Below the pieces are notes generated by a model that was not told the DNA's origin, made no database searches, and saw only the letters and a list, made by a program, of their open reading frames with translations. A stretch of 37,296 nt of DNA, taken from positions 1 to 37,296 of the forward strand of contig CALBAK010000034.1 in assembly GCA_937926445.1 (NCBI GenBank). The letters run 5' to 3'. This stretch comes from an uncultured Alphaproteobacteria bacterium (GTDB lineage Bacteria; Pseudomonadota; Alphaproteobacteria; Geminicoccales; Geminicoccaceae). The position numbers and the translations under genes were made by a program. This document shows, one piece after another, positions 17,607-26,985 of this stretch (positions within the stretch are counted from its first letter, which is position 1; each line of letters opens with the position of its first letter).

Positions 17607-19212
17607 TCGCTTCTGGACGAGAAGGTAGAAAATCTGGTCGGCGAACGGGCCGGTCACGAAGCCCTTCACGTTGGCGCGCCGGGCCGGCTGGTCCTGGACC
17701 TGGAACACGATGACGAACGGGCTGTTCTCCTGCACGATCTTCTGCAGCTCGAGGTACATCTGTAGCCGCTTGGCCGGGTCGCGCTCGCGCGCCGCGGCGT
17801 CGGTCTTCTCGGTGAACTGCGGGATCTCCCGGCCGTTCCGCCAGGCGAGCGGCCGCGATTTGGCTTTGTCAGAATTATCCGGGTTTCGGGTGAAGGTGTC
17901 GGCGTTGCTGTGCGGGTCCAAATAGTCGGCCGACCGGTACAGGAACACCATCGGATGGTTACGGACCCTGTACTTGGTGATGACCTGCTTCTGCTCACCC
18001 GGGACGATGTTCACTTCGATGCCGGACTGCGCCATCGTCGCCTGCACCGACTGGGCGACGTCGATCGACGGGTAGAAATTCGAGGCATCGAGGCTCACTT
18101 CGAAGCCGTTCGGATAGCTCGCCTCGGCCAAAAGCGCCTTGGCCTTGGCGACGTCGAGCCGGAACGGCGTCTCGGTCGAGGAGCCGGCGAAGCCCGACGG
18201 CCAGAAGGCCTGGTGCACCTTGAAGCGACCCTCGAGGAAGCTCTCGGTCGTGCCCTGATAGTCGACGAGCCAACGCAGGGCTTGCCGCACCTTGGGATTG
18301 CGCAGCCGCTCGTGTTTCTGGTTGAGGCCATCGTAATAGACCTCGGCCTTCGGGCTCGATTCGACGACGGTGTCCTTGTTGCCGGCGAGACCCGCGATCT
18401 GGTCGGCCGAGAGGTTGCGGGCCATGTCGACGTCGCCCTTCTCGAGCAGAAGACGCTGGGTGGCGGGCTCGGGTACGTGCCGGATCACGACCCGCTTGAT
18501 CGAGGGCGCACCGCGCCAGAAGGTCAGATTGGCCTCGAGCACGTCGCTCTCGTTGGGCTTCCAGGAACGCAGCACGAACGCCCTCGAGCCGGCATAGTTG
18601 GTCTCGAGCCAGCCATTGCCGAGATCGCCGTCCTTCTCGTGCTGCAGGACCACATTCGTCTCGACGATCGAAGCGATGTTCGCCGAGAGGGTCGAAAGTA
18701 CGAAGGACGAGCCGAAGTCATCGGTGATCGCGATCTGCAGCGTCTTCGGGTCGAGTGCCTTGACGAGCTTTTCGACTTTGTCCTTGTCCAAGCCGAGCTG
18801 AGTGAGGATGAAGCCCGGCGACTTGTTCATCTTGACGCCGTGCTAAAGCGAGAAGGCGACGTCCTCGGCCGTGATCGGCGCACCGGAGGCGAACTTCGCC
18901 TCCCGGATCTCGAAGGTGATGGTCTTGCCGTCGTCGCTGACCGTGTAGCTCTCGGCCGCCGCCGGCTGCAGGTTGACCAGATCGGTGGCGTCGAAGTTCA
19001 TCACCCGTTCGTAGCTATTGGCATCGATCTCGTTGCCCGAGAACTCGAACGACTCTTGCGGGTCGAGGGTGATGATGTCGTCGATCTGCTCGGCCATGAC
19101 GAAGGTATCGGCCGGGGTCGCAGCCGTCGCCGAGCCCGCCCCGAGTGCCGAGGCCACCGCGGCCGCGCCGACCCGAAGCCCCGTCCCCCCGAAGCTCGGT
19201 CCCGATGCGCAT
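17607..19212 (-). pseudogene. dppA: Broken peptide/solute-binding protein (DppA/OppA-like)
   Basis: A periplasmic family-5 solute-binding protein remnant, the first gene of the operon. The ATG at 19212 follows an AGGGGGG ribosome site, but a frameshift in a G-run (19185-19190) separates it from the signal peptide frame 'LRVGAAAVASALGAGSATAA'. After 'EIREAKFASGAPITAEDVAF' an in-frame TAG at 18843-18845 replaces what is probably a Gln codon ('FSL*HGVKMNKSPGF'). The rest reads cleanly through 'RNPKVRQALRWLVDYQG' and 'SSTETPFRLDVAKAKALLAEA' to 'FADQIFYLLVQK'. There the expected stop appears to be CGA instead of TGA, so the frame runs on into dppB. That makes three lesions: frameshift, nonsense and stop loss. 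Confidence 0.9.
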
Positions 19213-19567
19213 GCTGCCCCCCTTTCACCTCGGCGAGGCCCTTCGCCCCGTCCAGCGCCTTCGAGGCTGCGACCGCCTCCGACCGGCGTCGAGCATAGCC
19301 GCTCGGCGGGCCCTCTCGATCGCGACGGCCCGACCGCGACACCGGTGCTCCTCCCCCGGCAGCACGCGACGAGTGGCGAGGTCTTCGCTTCGTCGCCGGC
19401 GTTCCTTCCTCCCGAGCCGCAGAGGAAAAGGAATCCAGCATCGGTAGGGAATGCGTCGAGCCGCGGCGACGGCCCATCCGCCGTTCGGGTCGAAGCGGCG
19501 TTCCGAGCACGGGCCGGACCACCGGCGGAGGCGGCGCTCGGGTGCGGTCGGCCTCGGCGCAGCGCTT
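19213..19567. other. 355-bp spacer without recognisable gene
   Basis: The region lies upstream of the dppA remnant and downstream of the conserved hypothetical gene at 19568, both on the minus strand. It probably held the peptide transporter promoter. No hairpin-plus-T-run terminator or other motif stands out. Confidence 0.5.
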
Positions 19568-20245
19568 TCAGACGGCGAGCTTGACCTTCTGGTACTCGAG
19601 CCGCCAATGGCCGAGCGGCACGGGTGTGGTCACACCCGCCACCGCAGCGAGAGCCGCCGCGAGCCGCTCGCGGGCGGCGCGCACGGGGCCGGGCCGCGAG
19701 CTCTCGACCAGCAGGACCGCATCGCACACGCCGACGCTGCGGCCCTTCTTTTCGGCGGTCTCGATGGTCGAGCCGGCCCGGTCGGTCTCGCACCAATGCA
19801 CACCGGCGATGCCGTGGTCGAGGTAGAGCTCCGAGAAGTGACGACCGAACAGGATGCGGCGGAGCTCGGCGAGCGCCGGTCCCGGCGCGTCGATCCCGGC
19901 CGCCACGAGTTCCGCGCCGTCGCCCTTGGCGTGGCTGAAGATCTTGCGGGTGAGGATACGGGTCGTGTTGTAGAAATAGGGAAGGGCCTGCCGGGTCCAC
20001 GGTGTCGGATCGTTGAGCCGGTTCAGATAATCCGTGCCGACCTGCACCTCGGGGCTCACCGTCTCGTAGCACATGAAGAAGCGCACCGGTGCGTCGACCG
20101 CGACGTAGCGCCGGCCGCGCAGGAAGCCCGGAATGCCGACCCGCTCGAGGACGTGCTCGTTGTCGTGCCAGGCGTAGAAGGTCTCGAGCCCTTCCTCGCG
20201 GATGTCCGACCAGATGGCGATGAATCCCTCGCCGAAGAGCGTCAT
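19568..20245 (-). CDS. Conserved hypothetical protein, EthD-like alpha/beta-barrel type
   Basis: A 225-residue cytoplasmic protein with no signal peptide or membrane segment. The opening 'FIAIWSDIREEGLETFYAWHDNEHVLERVGIPGFLRGRRY' (in two parts, residues about 7-47) resembles the dimeric alpha/beta-barrel (EthD-like) hypotheticals of proteobacteria, in which a WHDxEHxxERVxIPGF pattern recurs. A second half with 'GIAGVHWCETDRAG' suggests a duplicated barrel. The ATG at 20245 is preceded by AAAGGGGG. The frame is complete and looks conserved, which contrasts with its decayed neighbours on both sides. Similar proteins are sometimes found with catabolic genes, but the substrate and reaction are unknown. 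Confidence 0.7.
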   Translation of the reverse strand: MTLFGEGFIAIWSDIREEGLETFYAWHDNEHVLERVGIPGFLRGRRYVAVDAPVRFFMCYETVSPEVQVGTDYLNRLNDPTPWTRQALPYFYNTTRILTRKIFSHAKGDGAELVAAGIDAPGPALAELRRILFGRHFSELYLDHGIAGVHWCETDRAGSTIETAEKKGRSVGVCDAVLLVESSRPGPVRAARERLAAALAAVAGVTTPVPLGHWRLEYQKVKLAV

Positions 20246-20329
20246 CGATCCCCCTTTCCGAGTTGGCGCCCGGCGTGCGGCGCGCGCCGGTCGTAGCGAC
20301 GCCGGCCGCGGCGAGCGAGGCGCGTGTAT

Positions 20330-21093
20330 CGTGCAGCACGCCGCGCGCCGGGAAAACGTCGGTGATCGGCCCTCCGATCCGCTCGCAGACCGGATCGTGG
20401 CGCGCCGCGAGGCCGCACGGCCGGGTCACCGGCACCGGCGGGTTTCGCTCGACCCGGCCGGGACGTGGCCCCGTCGCGACGACCCGATCGGCGAGTCTAC
20501 CGCCTTGTCGATCGAGCGGACGAGGAACGGCACCGTCTCGCGGGTCGAGCGCCACGGCTCCTCGAGGTCGATCTGGAGCCGCTCGCGGGCGAGTGCGTCG
20601 AGCGGCCCGAACGGCTCCTCCACGAGCAGGAGCGCGGGGTCGTGGATCGGGGGCCCGGGCGAGTGCGGCGCGCTGGAGCGATCCGGCCGAGAGTTCGTGC
20701 AGCGAGGGGCTCTCGAAGCCGTCGAGACCGACCGCTGCGAGGAGCTCGAGGGCGCGTGCCCGCCCAGCCGGCGCCGGCGAGGCCGCGCGGCACGTCCTGG
20801 ACGAGCACATCGCCGAGAAGGTCCCGCCAGGGCAGCAGCACCCGCTTGCGGAAAACGATGCCGAGCTCGGTGACGGGCACCGTCACCGTTCGGCCGGCGA
20901 CGACGGCGGCCCAGCCCTCGCTCGGTACGAGGAGCACGGCCACGAGCCGGAGCAGCGTGCTCTCGCAGCGGCCCGTGGAGCCGACGAACGCCGGGAACTC
21001 CTGCTCGCCGACCTCGAGGTGGACCGGCCCGCGCGCCCGCGTCTCGAGGCCGTCGCGTCGGAAGGTCTCGCCGACCCCGGCGAGCGCTATCAT
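20330..21093 (-). pseudogene. Broken NitT/TauT-type ABC transporter ATPase
   Basis: An SsuB/TauB-type ATPase remnant. It begins at ATG 21093 ('MIALAGVGETFRRDGLETRA') and reads 'LRLVAVLLVPSEGW' and 'ELGIVFRKRVLLPWRDLLG', which match the family's 'IVFQxPxLLPWR' Q-loop. Walker A is destroyed: 'VGSTGRCESTLL' instead of GxSGCGKST. The coding sense then hops frames: one gives 'LELLAAVGLDGFESPSLHELSAGSLQRAALARA' in pieces (signature LSGG to LSAG), another 'HDPALLLVEEPFGPLDALAR' (Walker B D to V/E), then back to 'ADRVVATGPRPGRVER'. Multiple frameshifts and lost catalytic residues make function very unlikely. It directly follows the binding-protein remnant. Confidence 0.88.
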
Positions 21094-21129
21094 CGGCCCC
21101 GGCGCGGGGGCGGGCCCGGCCGAGCCCGC

Positions 21130-22090
21130 GAGGTCGCGCGCCGACGGCCCCCTCACCGCTACGGCGAATCGTCGGTGACGCAGGTCGTGGCGGACCGGCC
21201 GGTCGTCGGTTCGCGATACGGGATACGGAACCAGGAGCTCTCGGGTCCGGCTCCGGCCCTCCGTCGCCGCGAAGCCGATCCGCTTGCCGTGGGGCGCGGG
21301 CGATTCGAGCACACCGAGGTCGGCCGGGAGCTGCTACTGCGCCGATTCGCGGTCGAAATCGGGCTCGACCGCGGCGGCCGTGGCGACCGCCGCGTCCGGG
21401 TCCGCGTCGGCCGCCGCCCGGGCGCTGACCGTGCCCTCGCCGAAGCGGCGCACGAAATCGGGCCGCCCGCGGAGCCTGTCCTCGTGGGCACGGATCGTCA
21501 CGCCCACGGTGTCGACGCCGAGATCGGCGAAGCACAGGCCGACGGCCTTGTGGGCCTGCGCCTCGATCGGGAAGAACCGATTGTCGATCCCGTCAACGAG
21601 CGCGTCTGTCCGACCTTCGAGCGTGGCCGGCACTTGGGCGGGCAGGTCCACGAAGAGGAGTTCGATCGTGCGCGCGTCGAAACCGTCGGCCTCGATCACG
21701 GCCGGGAGGAACCGGGTCTAAGCTTCGCCCGGCGAGAGCGCGAGCTTCTCGCCCTCGAGGTCCTCGGCGGTGCGGATGCCGCTCTTATCGAGGCCGACGA
21801 TCGTCGAGTCCGAGGTGTCGAGGAGCGACAGGAAGGCCTTCGAGGGCGCACCGCGGCTCGCCCCGATCGTCGAGGAGCCGGCATCCGACATGCCGAAAGT
21901 GTCGCCCTCGGCGGCTACTCACGGGACCGCGCGGAGCGAGCCGCGACCCTCCTCGATCGCGAGATCGACGTTATCGCCCGCTTAGCAGCCGTCGGCCACA
22001 CTCGGGTAGAAGGGTGTGGGCAGCCCGGATACCAATCGAGGGTGACAGAAATCTTGTCGGACGCGGCGAGCGGGCCGGCAGCCTCGCGAA
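21130..22090 (-). pseudogene. Broken NMT1/THI5-like substrate-binding protein
   Basis: The remnant of a periplasmic binding protein of the NMT1/THI5/SsuA group, which deliver sulfonates, nitrate or thiamine-precursor pyrimidines to ABC transporters. 'KISVTLDWYP' starts the mature domain. After a frameshift the order is 'IEEGRGSLRAV', 'TFGMSDAGSSTIGASRG', 'IVGLDKSGIRTAEDLEGEKL', 'VIEADGFDARTIELLFVDL' and 'ATLEGRTDALVDGI'. In-frame stops are TAA at 21982-21984, TGA at 21919-21921, TAG at 21718-21720 and TAG at 21334-21336. The signal peptide region upstream is not recognisable. The ATPase remnant follows on the same strand; a permease of matching type is found only 5 kb away (26095-26964). Confidence 0.88.
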
Positions 22091-22109
22091 AAGGGAGGCG
22101 TCCAGCGCG

Positions 22110-22615
22110 CCCACGACGAGCCGTCTGCTCCTCGCCGCCACCCGAGCCTCTCCGCCTGTCCGCTGCAGTCGCTGCCCCGGCCGCCCTCGCCGAGCTCGGC
22201 CGCGCGGCCCCCCTTCCGCCGTGCCACATGCGCCGAGCCGTCGAGCCGAGAAGACGGATCTCCGCCCACGTCTCGCCGGAGGCCTCTTCGAGGCTCCAGT
22301 CGCCCGACTGGAACTCGCCCTGGGCACGGCCGGCGGCGGCGCGTCGGGCGGCCGGCACGAGCTCGGCAGGGCCCGACATCGGCCGGCTGCCGTTCGGCTC
22401 GGCTCGACGATCTCGCGATCGAGGAGACGTGCCGGCTCTCGCGACCCGCCGGCTGCTCGTCACGCGGCCCAGCCGGGTCGGGGGTGCGCCCCAGGAGGCC
22501 GGCGAGCTCGCGGGGTACACCGTCGTCGGAACCCGCGCGTTACGACGTGCTCGCCTTCGGTGCCGACGGCGGGACGGAGCGGTTCGCGAGCTTCGTGGGC
22601 GAGCGGCCGGTGTGA
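22110..22615 (+). pseudogene. Decayed second copy of a DUF411 gene
   Basis: The last 29 or so codons read 'PARYDVLAFGADGGTERF', then 'FVGERPV' and stop, nearly identical to the C-terminus of the intact DUF411 protein at 10251-10724 ('ERYDVVAFGTDGRVERF', 'FVGDRPV'). Upstream, nucleotides around 22391-22425 match the intact gene's 'CHSARLDELVIEG' segment (TTCGGCTCGGCTCGACGA is shared) but in a different frame. The metal motif GCGCC and the EGHVP segment are no longer readable. A possible leader 'TSRLLLAATRAS' lies near 22115. The similarity stops at the shared stop codon, so the flanks are unrelated. Confidence 0.8.
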
Positions 22616-25134
22616 ACCGAGGGCCGAAGGTGGTTTCCCCGCGCTCGGGCGGGGGAATGGCGAGGGCCCCGCTCGGCGGGGATCGTGTCGGCTGCGCCGG
22701 GCGGCCGTCGGCGAGGCGTGGACGGAGGCGAGCCGAAGTCGCGGCGAGCTCGGCGGCCGAAGCTGCCGAGAGCTTGGCAACCGATCGATTCCTTGCGGTC
22801 GCAACCGTCCTGCCGGACCCGCTGGATGGCGCTGTCTCGTGTGGGCACGGTCTCGGCCGGGGAGCGCCGGGATTTTTTCCACCGGTTCGCGGTTCGCTTC
22901 GCCCGGCTGCGTACGCTCCTGGGTCCGGCCCCGACACCGGCGTCCCGGCCGGTGGGTGACGGTGCGGGCGGATTCGCCGGGTCGGATGGCGCCGGCGCGG
23001 CGGTCCGCGAAGCGAGGGCAGATCGGTTCGACGGCCTCGGCGTGCGGTGTCGGCCGGAAGGCCGGCCCGATGCGCGCCGGTATCGAGGCGCGGCTTCGTG
23101 GGTGGTGAGGCGAGCGCTCCCTCCGGCCGCGTGCGACGCCGAAGCGGCGCCGCGGGTCGTCGTCGTGGCCGCCTCGCCGATCGACCGGACTGGTGGTGCA
23201 CCCGCCGTGCGGTCCGATCGTCGAGCGGCCGAGCTGGCGGCGCAAGTGCGTTCCGAGGCGAGCAACCGATCGCGCCGGCGAGCATCTGCTCCACCCCTCG
23301 TTCGCGCCCGCGACCGAACGAAGAGTCGCGGGAAGTGGGCCAACGACGGCGCTACCGGCGGCGGATCGGAGCGGGCGGGCAGGATCGCGCGCCGGCACGG
23401 CTCGAACCTTCGCTGCCGCGGTCGAGCGGCCGTGGCGGTCGAGTCCGATCCCGGCCCAGGCGCGGGCGGCGCCCGTCGGGTAGCCGGTGGCCTACACCGC
23501 GGATCGGCAGCTGATCCCCATCCGCCACGGCCCGATGGGCCTCCGCGCCGCAGGCGAAGCGACGGCCGCCCCCGCGCTCGTTCGGCCGGAGTGGGTGCGC
23601 CGCGCCTCGCAACCCGCCGTTCGCCGGCGGTCGCGCCGCCCCCCCCAGGGTGACGGAGTTCGGGGCCCGGGCTCGAGCCCGCCCGGGCCGGAGCCGGCAG
23701 GCTCGAACGCCGGACGGACGCGCCGGGAGAGGCGTAGCGAGGAGGCTTTCCGCGTCGGCCGGGCCGTGCTCGAGTGCGGCGGGGCGGTAGCGTTTCGAGG
23801 AACGGCGAGAGGGCAGGGCGCGAGCCTTCGGCCGTCGGCCGTGCGATCGGCATCCGGCGCGAGGCGCAGAGGCGACCGGTCGACACTCCGACCGGCATCG
23901 GACGATCCGCCGTTCCGCACGGCGCGCGGGAGGATCGTCGGGCGATCCGACATCCGTGCAGTACGAGACTGGCCCCGGCGCGAGGCGTTCGGCCAGGCGG
24001 CGCTGCGGCGAGTCGGAAGCCGGCGCTACGCCGATCGATCCTCCGACGAACGGAAGCGAGCGGCAAGTGCCTGCGGTCGGGCTCGTCCCTACCGTGCCCG
24101 GAGAACGACGGCTTGCGCGCACGGGACGGCGCCGATCTTCGGCGTGTCGGCGGCCACGCGCCGCTATTCCTTCGCGGCGGGCCGACGCGCCCCCTCGTCG
24201 GTACGGTCGGCTCGCCGAGAGCCCGCGGTGTCGAGCACATCCCGGGCGGGGGCCTCGCGATCCGCTCTCGCGGCGAACGCCGTTGTCTCTGACCGCTCCG
24301 GATCGCGATCCGGTCCCCCGTTCTCTGATGGCGAGCGGGTCCCCCGACGATCGGTCGCCGGGCCGGAGGTCGTCACCGGGGAGACGGTATCCCCGGCCCG
24401 TTCGGGCCCGAAGAGAGCACGGGACCACCGTTGCACGTCGAGACTCGACAGTACGTCGAAACGTCGGGCCGGCAGCCACACCATCGGCCGGCCCGACCAT
24501 GACCCTTGGTCTCGGGTGTGGTCGGGCTTCGGGCGCCGTTCCACGCTCCTGCGCGTGCGACGTCGGTCGCCGCGGCGGGCACGAACGCGGGCGACACGCT
24601 GGTCCGCATTCGGAGCGCGGCCGGGATCGACCCGTCCGGCTCGAGCCACCCGGTGCGGAATCGGCGTCGGCCGGGCCGACGGCTGGTCCCGCCACGCTTG
24701 CGGTGTCGCGAAACACGTCGCGGCGAGGTATCCCATGGGCGTCCTCGATAGCCGGATCCCGCCATGCGAACCCACGACCGACACGGTCGAAGGTCGAAGC
24801 GCCGGGAACCATGACGACGGGGACCGCGCCAGGATCGTCGAGTCGACCGGCACGAACGGTCGAGACGACGGAGACAGGACCCGGGACGGTCAGCGGTCGA
24901 TCTTGCTCGCTACGACGTCCGCACGAGGGCTTGGCGCTCGCGCTGAGGGCTCGAACGATGCCGAGCGTAGAACCGCCATACTCGGTAGCCTCGGGCGACG
25001 GCGAATCTCGGCCACGCCTCGACGCGGAGCGCCCCACATCCGTCTCGTGAGGTCGGCGCAGCCGGGCTCCTCTGGCGTGACGGATCGTCGCGCACGCGAT
25101 GTCGGATGCGCGCCACGCTCGGTGAGAGGGGCCG
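22616..25134. other. 2.5-kb tract without recognisable gene
   Basis: This is the longest gene-free stretch in the window. Frames of over 600 codons are open on both strands at once, which shows they persist by composition. The products are rich in Arg, Pro, Gly and Ser with no hydrophobic segments or known motifs. The end of this tract may hold the promoter of the terC remnant; I could not recognise a yybP-ykoY-type manganese riboswitch there. Confidence 0.6.
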
Positions 25135-26191
25135 TTGACCGCGATCGACGCGATCCTGTTCGACACGTTCCTCGGCAAGGCCGGCCGGTTTTTGCTCGTC
25201 TTTCTTCGCGCTTTTCTTCGCGCTGGTCGTTCTGCCGTTGGTGCTGGACCTCTGGGTGCTCCACCGCGAGCAGCGCGAGATCGGCCCACGGGAGAGCCTG
25301 CTTCTCTCCGCCTTCTACGTGACGTTCGGTCTTCTCTTCGGGGCCCGGGTATGGTGGCAGCCCGGCGCCTGGGCCGGACTCGCCTATCTCACCGTCTTCG
25401 CCGTCGAGAAGACGCTCGCGATGGCCAACGTCTTCGTCGTCACGGTGATCTTCTCCTATTTTTCCGCGCCGGAGCACTACCGGCACCAGGCCCTGTTCCG
25501 GGGCGTGCTCGGAGTCGTTCTGCTCCGCACCGTCGAGATCGGCCCGGGGCCTGCTATGGTCCGAAGCTTCGACTTGTTGCTCCCGTCGTCTGCTGTGTTC
25601 GTGCTCGTGACAGGAGTGCGGATGCAGACGGTCGCCGAGCGAGAAAGAGAAGGCCGAGCCGGGCGGGGGTGGCTAGTGCGCATTCTGGAGCGCCGACTGC
25701 CGGTTACCCGTGAGCAGCACGCCGAGCGCTGCTTCGTCCGCCCGGCCGATGCGACGACCCGCCGCAGCGCGCTCTACGCCGCGCTCCTCTTCCTGGCCCT
25801 CGTCCAGATCGAGTTCGCCGACCCGATCGTCGCGGTCGACAGCTTCCCTGCGATCTTGCCGATCACGAACGACCCGTTCGTCGTGTACACCTCGAATATC
25901 TTCGCGACCCCCGGTCTTCGAGTGCTCTACTTCGCGCGCGCGACGATGATCGAGCGCTCGCGCTTCCCGGAGACGGCACTCGTGCTCGTCTTCGTCGGCG
26001 GCAAGATCGTCGCAGCCGACCTGCTCGGCATCGAGAAGGTCCCGGCCGCTTTTTCCCTTGGGGCCGTGCTCGCGATCCTCGCGGGTGGCGTGGCCTACGG
26101 CCTTCGGCGCACATGCCCGGAGCCGCGGCCGGCCGCTCGTCGAAATTCGGGCTCCCGGAAGACGTTCTCCGGTCTTGCGCTGTCGGCGTAG
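25135..26191 (+). pseudogene. Broken TerC/Alx-family membrane protein
   Basis: A TerC/Alx-type multi-span membrane protein (family linked to manganese export and tellurite resistance). A TTG at 25135 gives the family N-terminus 'LTAIDAILFDTFLGKAGRF'. A one-base insertion between about 25190 and 25202 shifts the frame, next to a 12-bp tandem duplication (25201-25224). The rest of the protein then reads in one frame from 'VLPLVLDLWVLHREQREIG' through 'VTVIFSYFSAPEHYRHQALF' and 'AVDSFPAILPITNDPF' to 'VVYTSNIFATPGLRVLYF'. The conserved acidic motif of helix 3, normally SxDN, is 'AMANV'. Together with the frameshift this argues for a dead gene. Its 3' end overlaps the convergent permease remnant. 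Confidence 0.8.
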
Positions 26192-26964
26192 CAGGAAAAG
26201 TGGAGTGCCTCCGGGAAATCTACCGACCGGTACAGCGCGAGACTCGTGGCCGAGAGCAGAATCGCGACGGCGTACACCATCGCCGTCTCGAGGTCGCCGT
26301 CGCACTCGAGCGAGAGATCGCCGAGGCCGCGATCGGAGACGACGAAATCCGCCACAACCGCGGCCGTAGCCGCGAGCGCGGCGCCGACCTCGAGGCCGGT
26401 GGACAGCTCGGGCAGTGCCTGCGGCAGACGGATGGCGAGGAACAGGTGCCGGGCGCTCGCTCCCGTCGATCGACCGAGGTCCACGACCTCGGGATCGAGT
26501 GCCTCGAAGCCGGCCACCGCGCCCCCGAGTATCGGGAAGAAAGAGAGGAGAAAGACGAGCAGGAGCTCGGGCGCGAAGCCGAGACAGACGACGGAGCCGA
26601 GACAGAAGACGAAGAGAGGCGCGATCGCGATTTCGGCGACGATCCGCGGGAACAGGATCGAGGGATGGACGGGCCGTTCGGCGAGCCGGGAGCCGGCGAG
26701 CAGGAGCGCTAGGGGCAGGCTCGCCGCGATCACGAGGAGAAAGCTCGCGAGGACTTCCGAGCCCGTGATGCGCCCGGCTTCGAGCACCCGGGGCCAGCGA
26801 ACGGCGAACGCCGAGGCGACCGAGGAGGGCGGCCGCAGGAAACGGTCCGGCGCCGCGAGCGCGCGTACCGTCGATCCCCGGAAGAGCGACGAGACGAGAA
26901 GCGCACCCGCCCCGGCCATCGGCCGGCGCAGCCGACCGACCGCACTGCGCCCACGCTCCTGCAT
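26095..26964 (-). pseudogene. Decaying NitT/TauT-type ABC permease (frame still open)
   Basis: An SsuC/TauC-type inner-membrane permease of about 289 codons without any stop, but with eroded motifs. Recognisable parts are 'LPLALLLAGSRLAERPVHP', 'IAEIAIAPLFVF'-like sequence near the middle, 'ALDPEVVDLGRSTGASARHL' and 'IRLPQALPELSTGLEVGAAL', the EAA loop that contacts the ATPase. Relatives have 'GASxxxIFxKIRLPxALPYIFTGLK' there; here several key positions differ. 'GDLSLECDGDLETA' replaces the usual 'GYLLLVANGDLDTA'. The helices contain charged or polar interruptions. The last 35 codons look unrelated and overlap the terC remnant. Its likely partner binding protein and ATPase (20330-22090) are also dead, so loss of function is probable. 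Confidence 0.65.
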
Positions 26965-26985
26965 CGCTTTCGCTTCCCGAACCAC

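Noticed and set aside
14741-22090. Stop-codon reassignment: several broken genes have TAG where Gln, Tyr or Leu is expected.
   Set aside because: TGA and TAA also occur inside the same remnants, together with frameshifts and lost catalytic residues. Genes without these lesions, such as purM and copA, have no internal stops. Gene decay explains everything seen.
25020-25134. A manganese (yybP-ykoY) riboswitch upstream of the terC remnant.
   Set aside because: I looked because terC/alx genes often have one, but could not match the conserved core or draw the expected helices with confidence.
23352-25289. A 645-codon open frame on the minus strand.
   Set aside because: The plus strand is open over much of the same stretch, the product is Arg/Pro/Ser-rich with no motif, and the frame overruns the start of the terC remnant. 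This is compositional, not coding.
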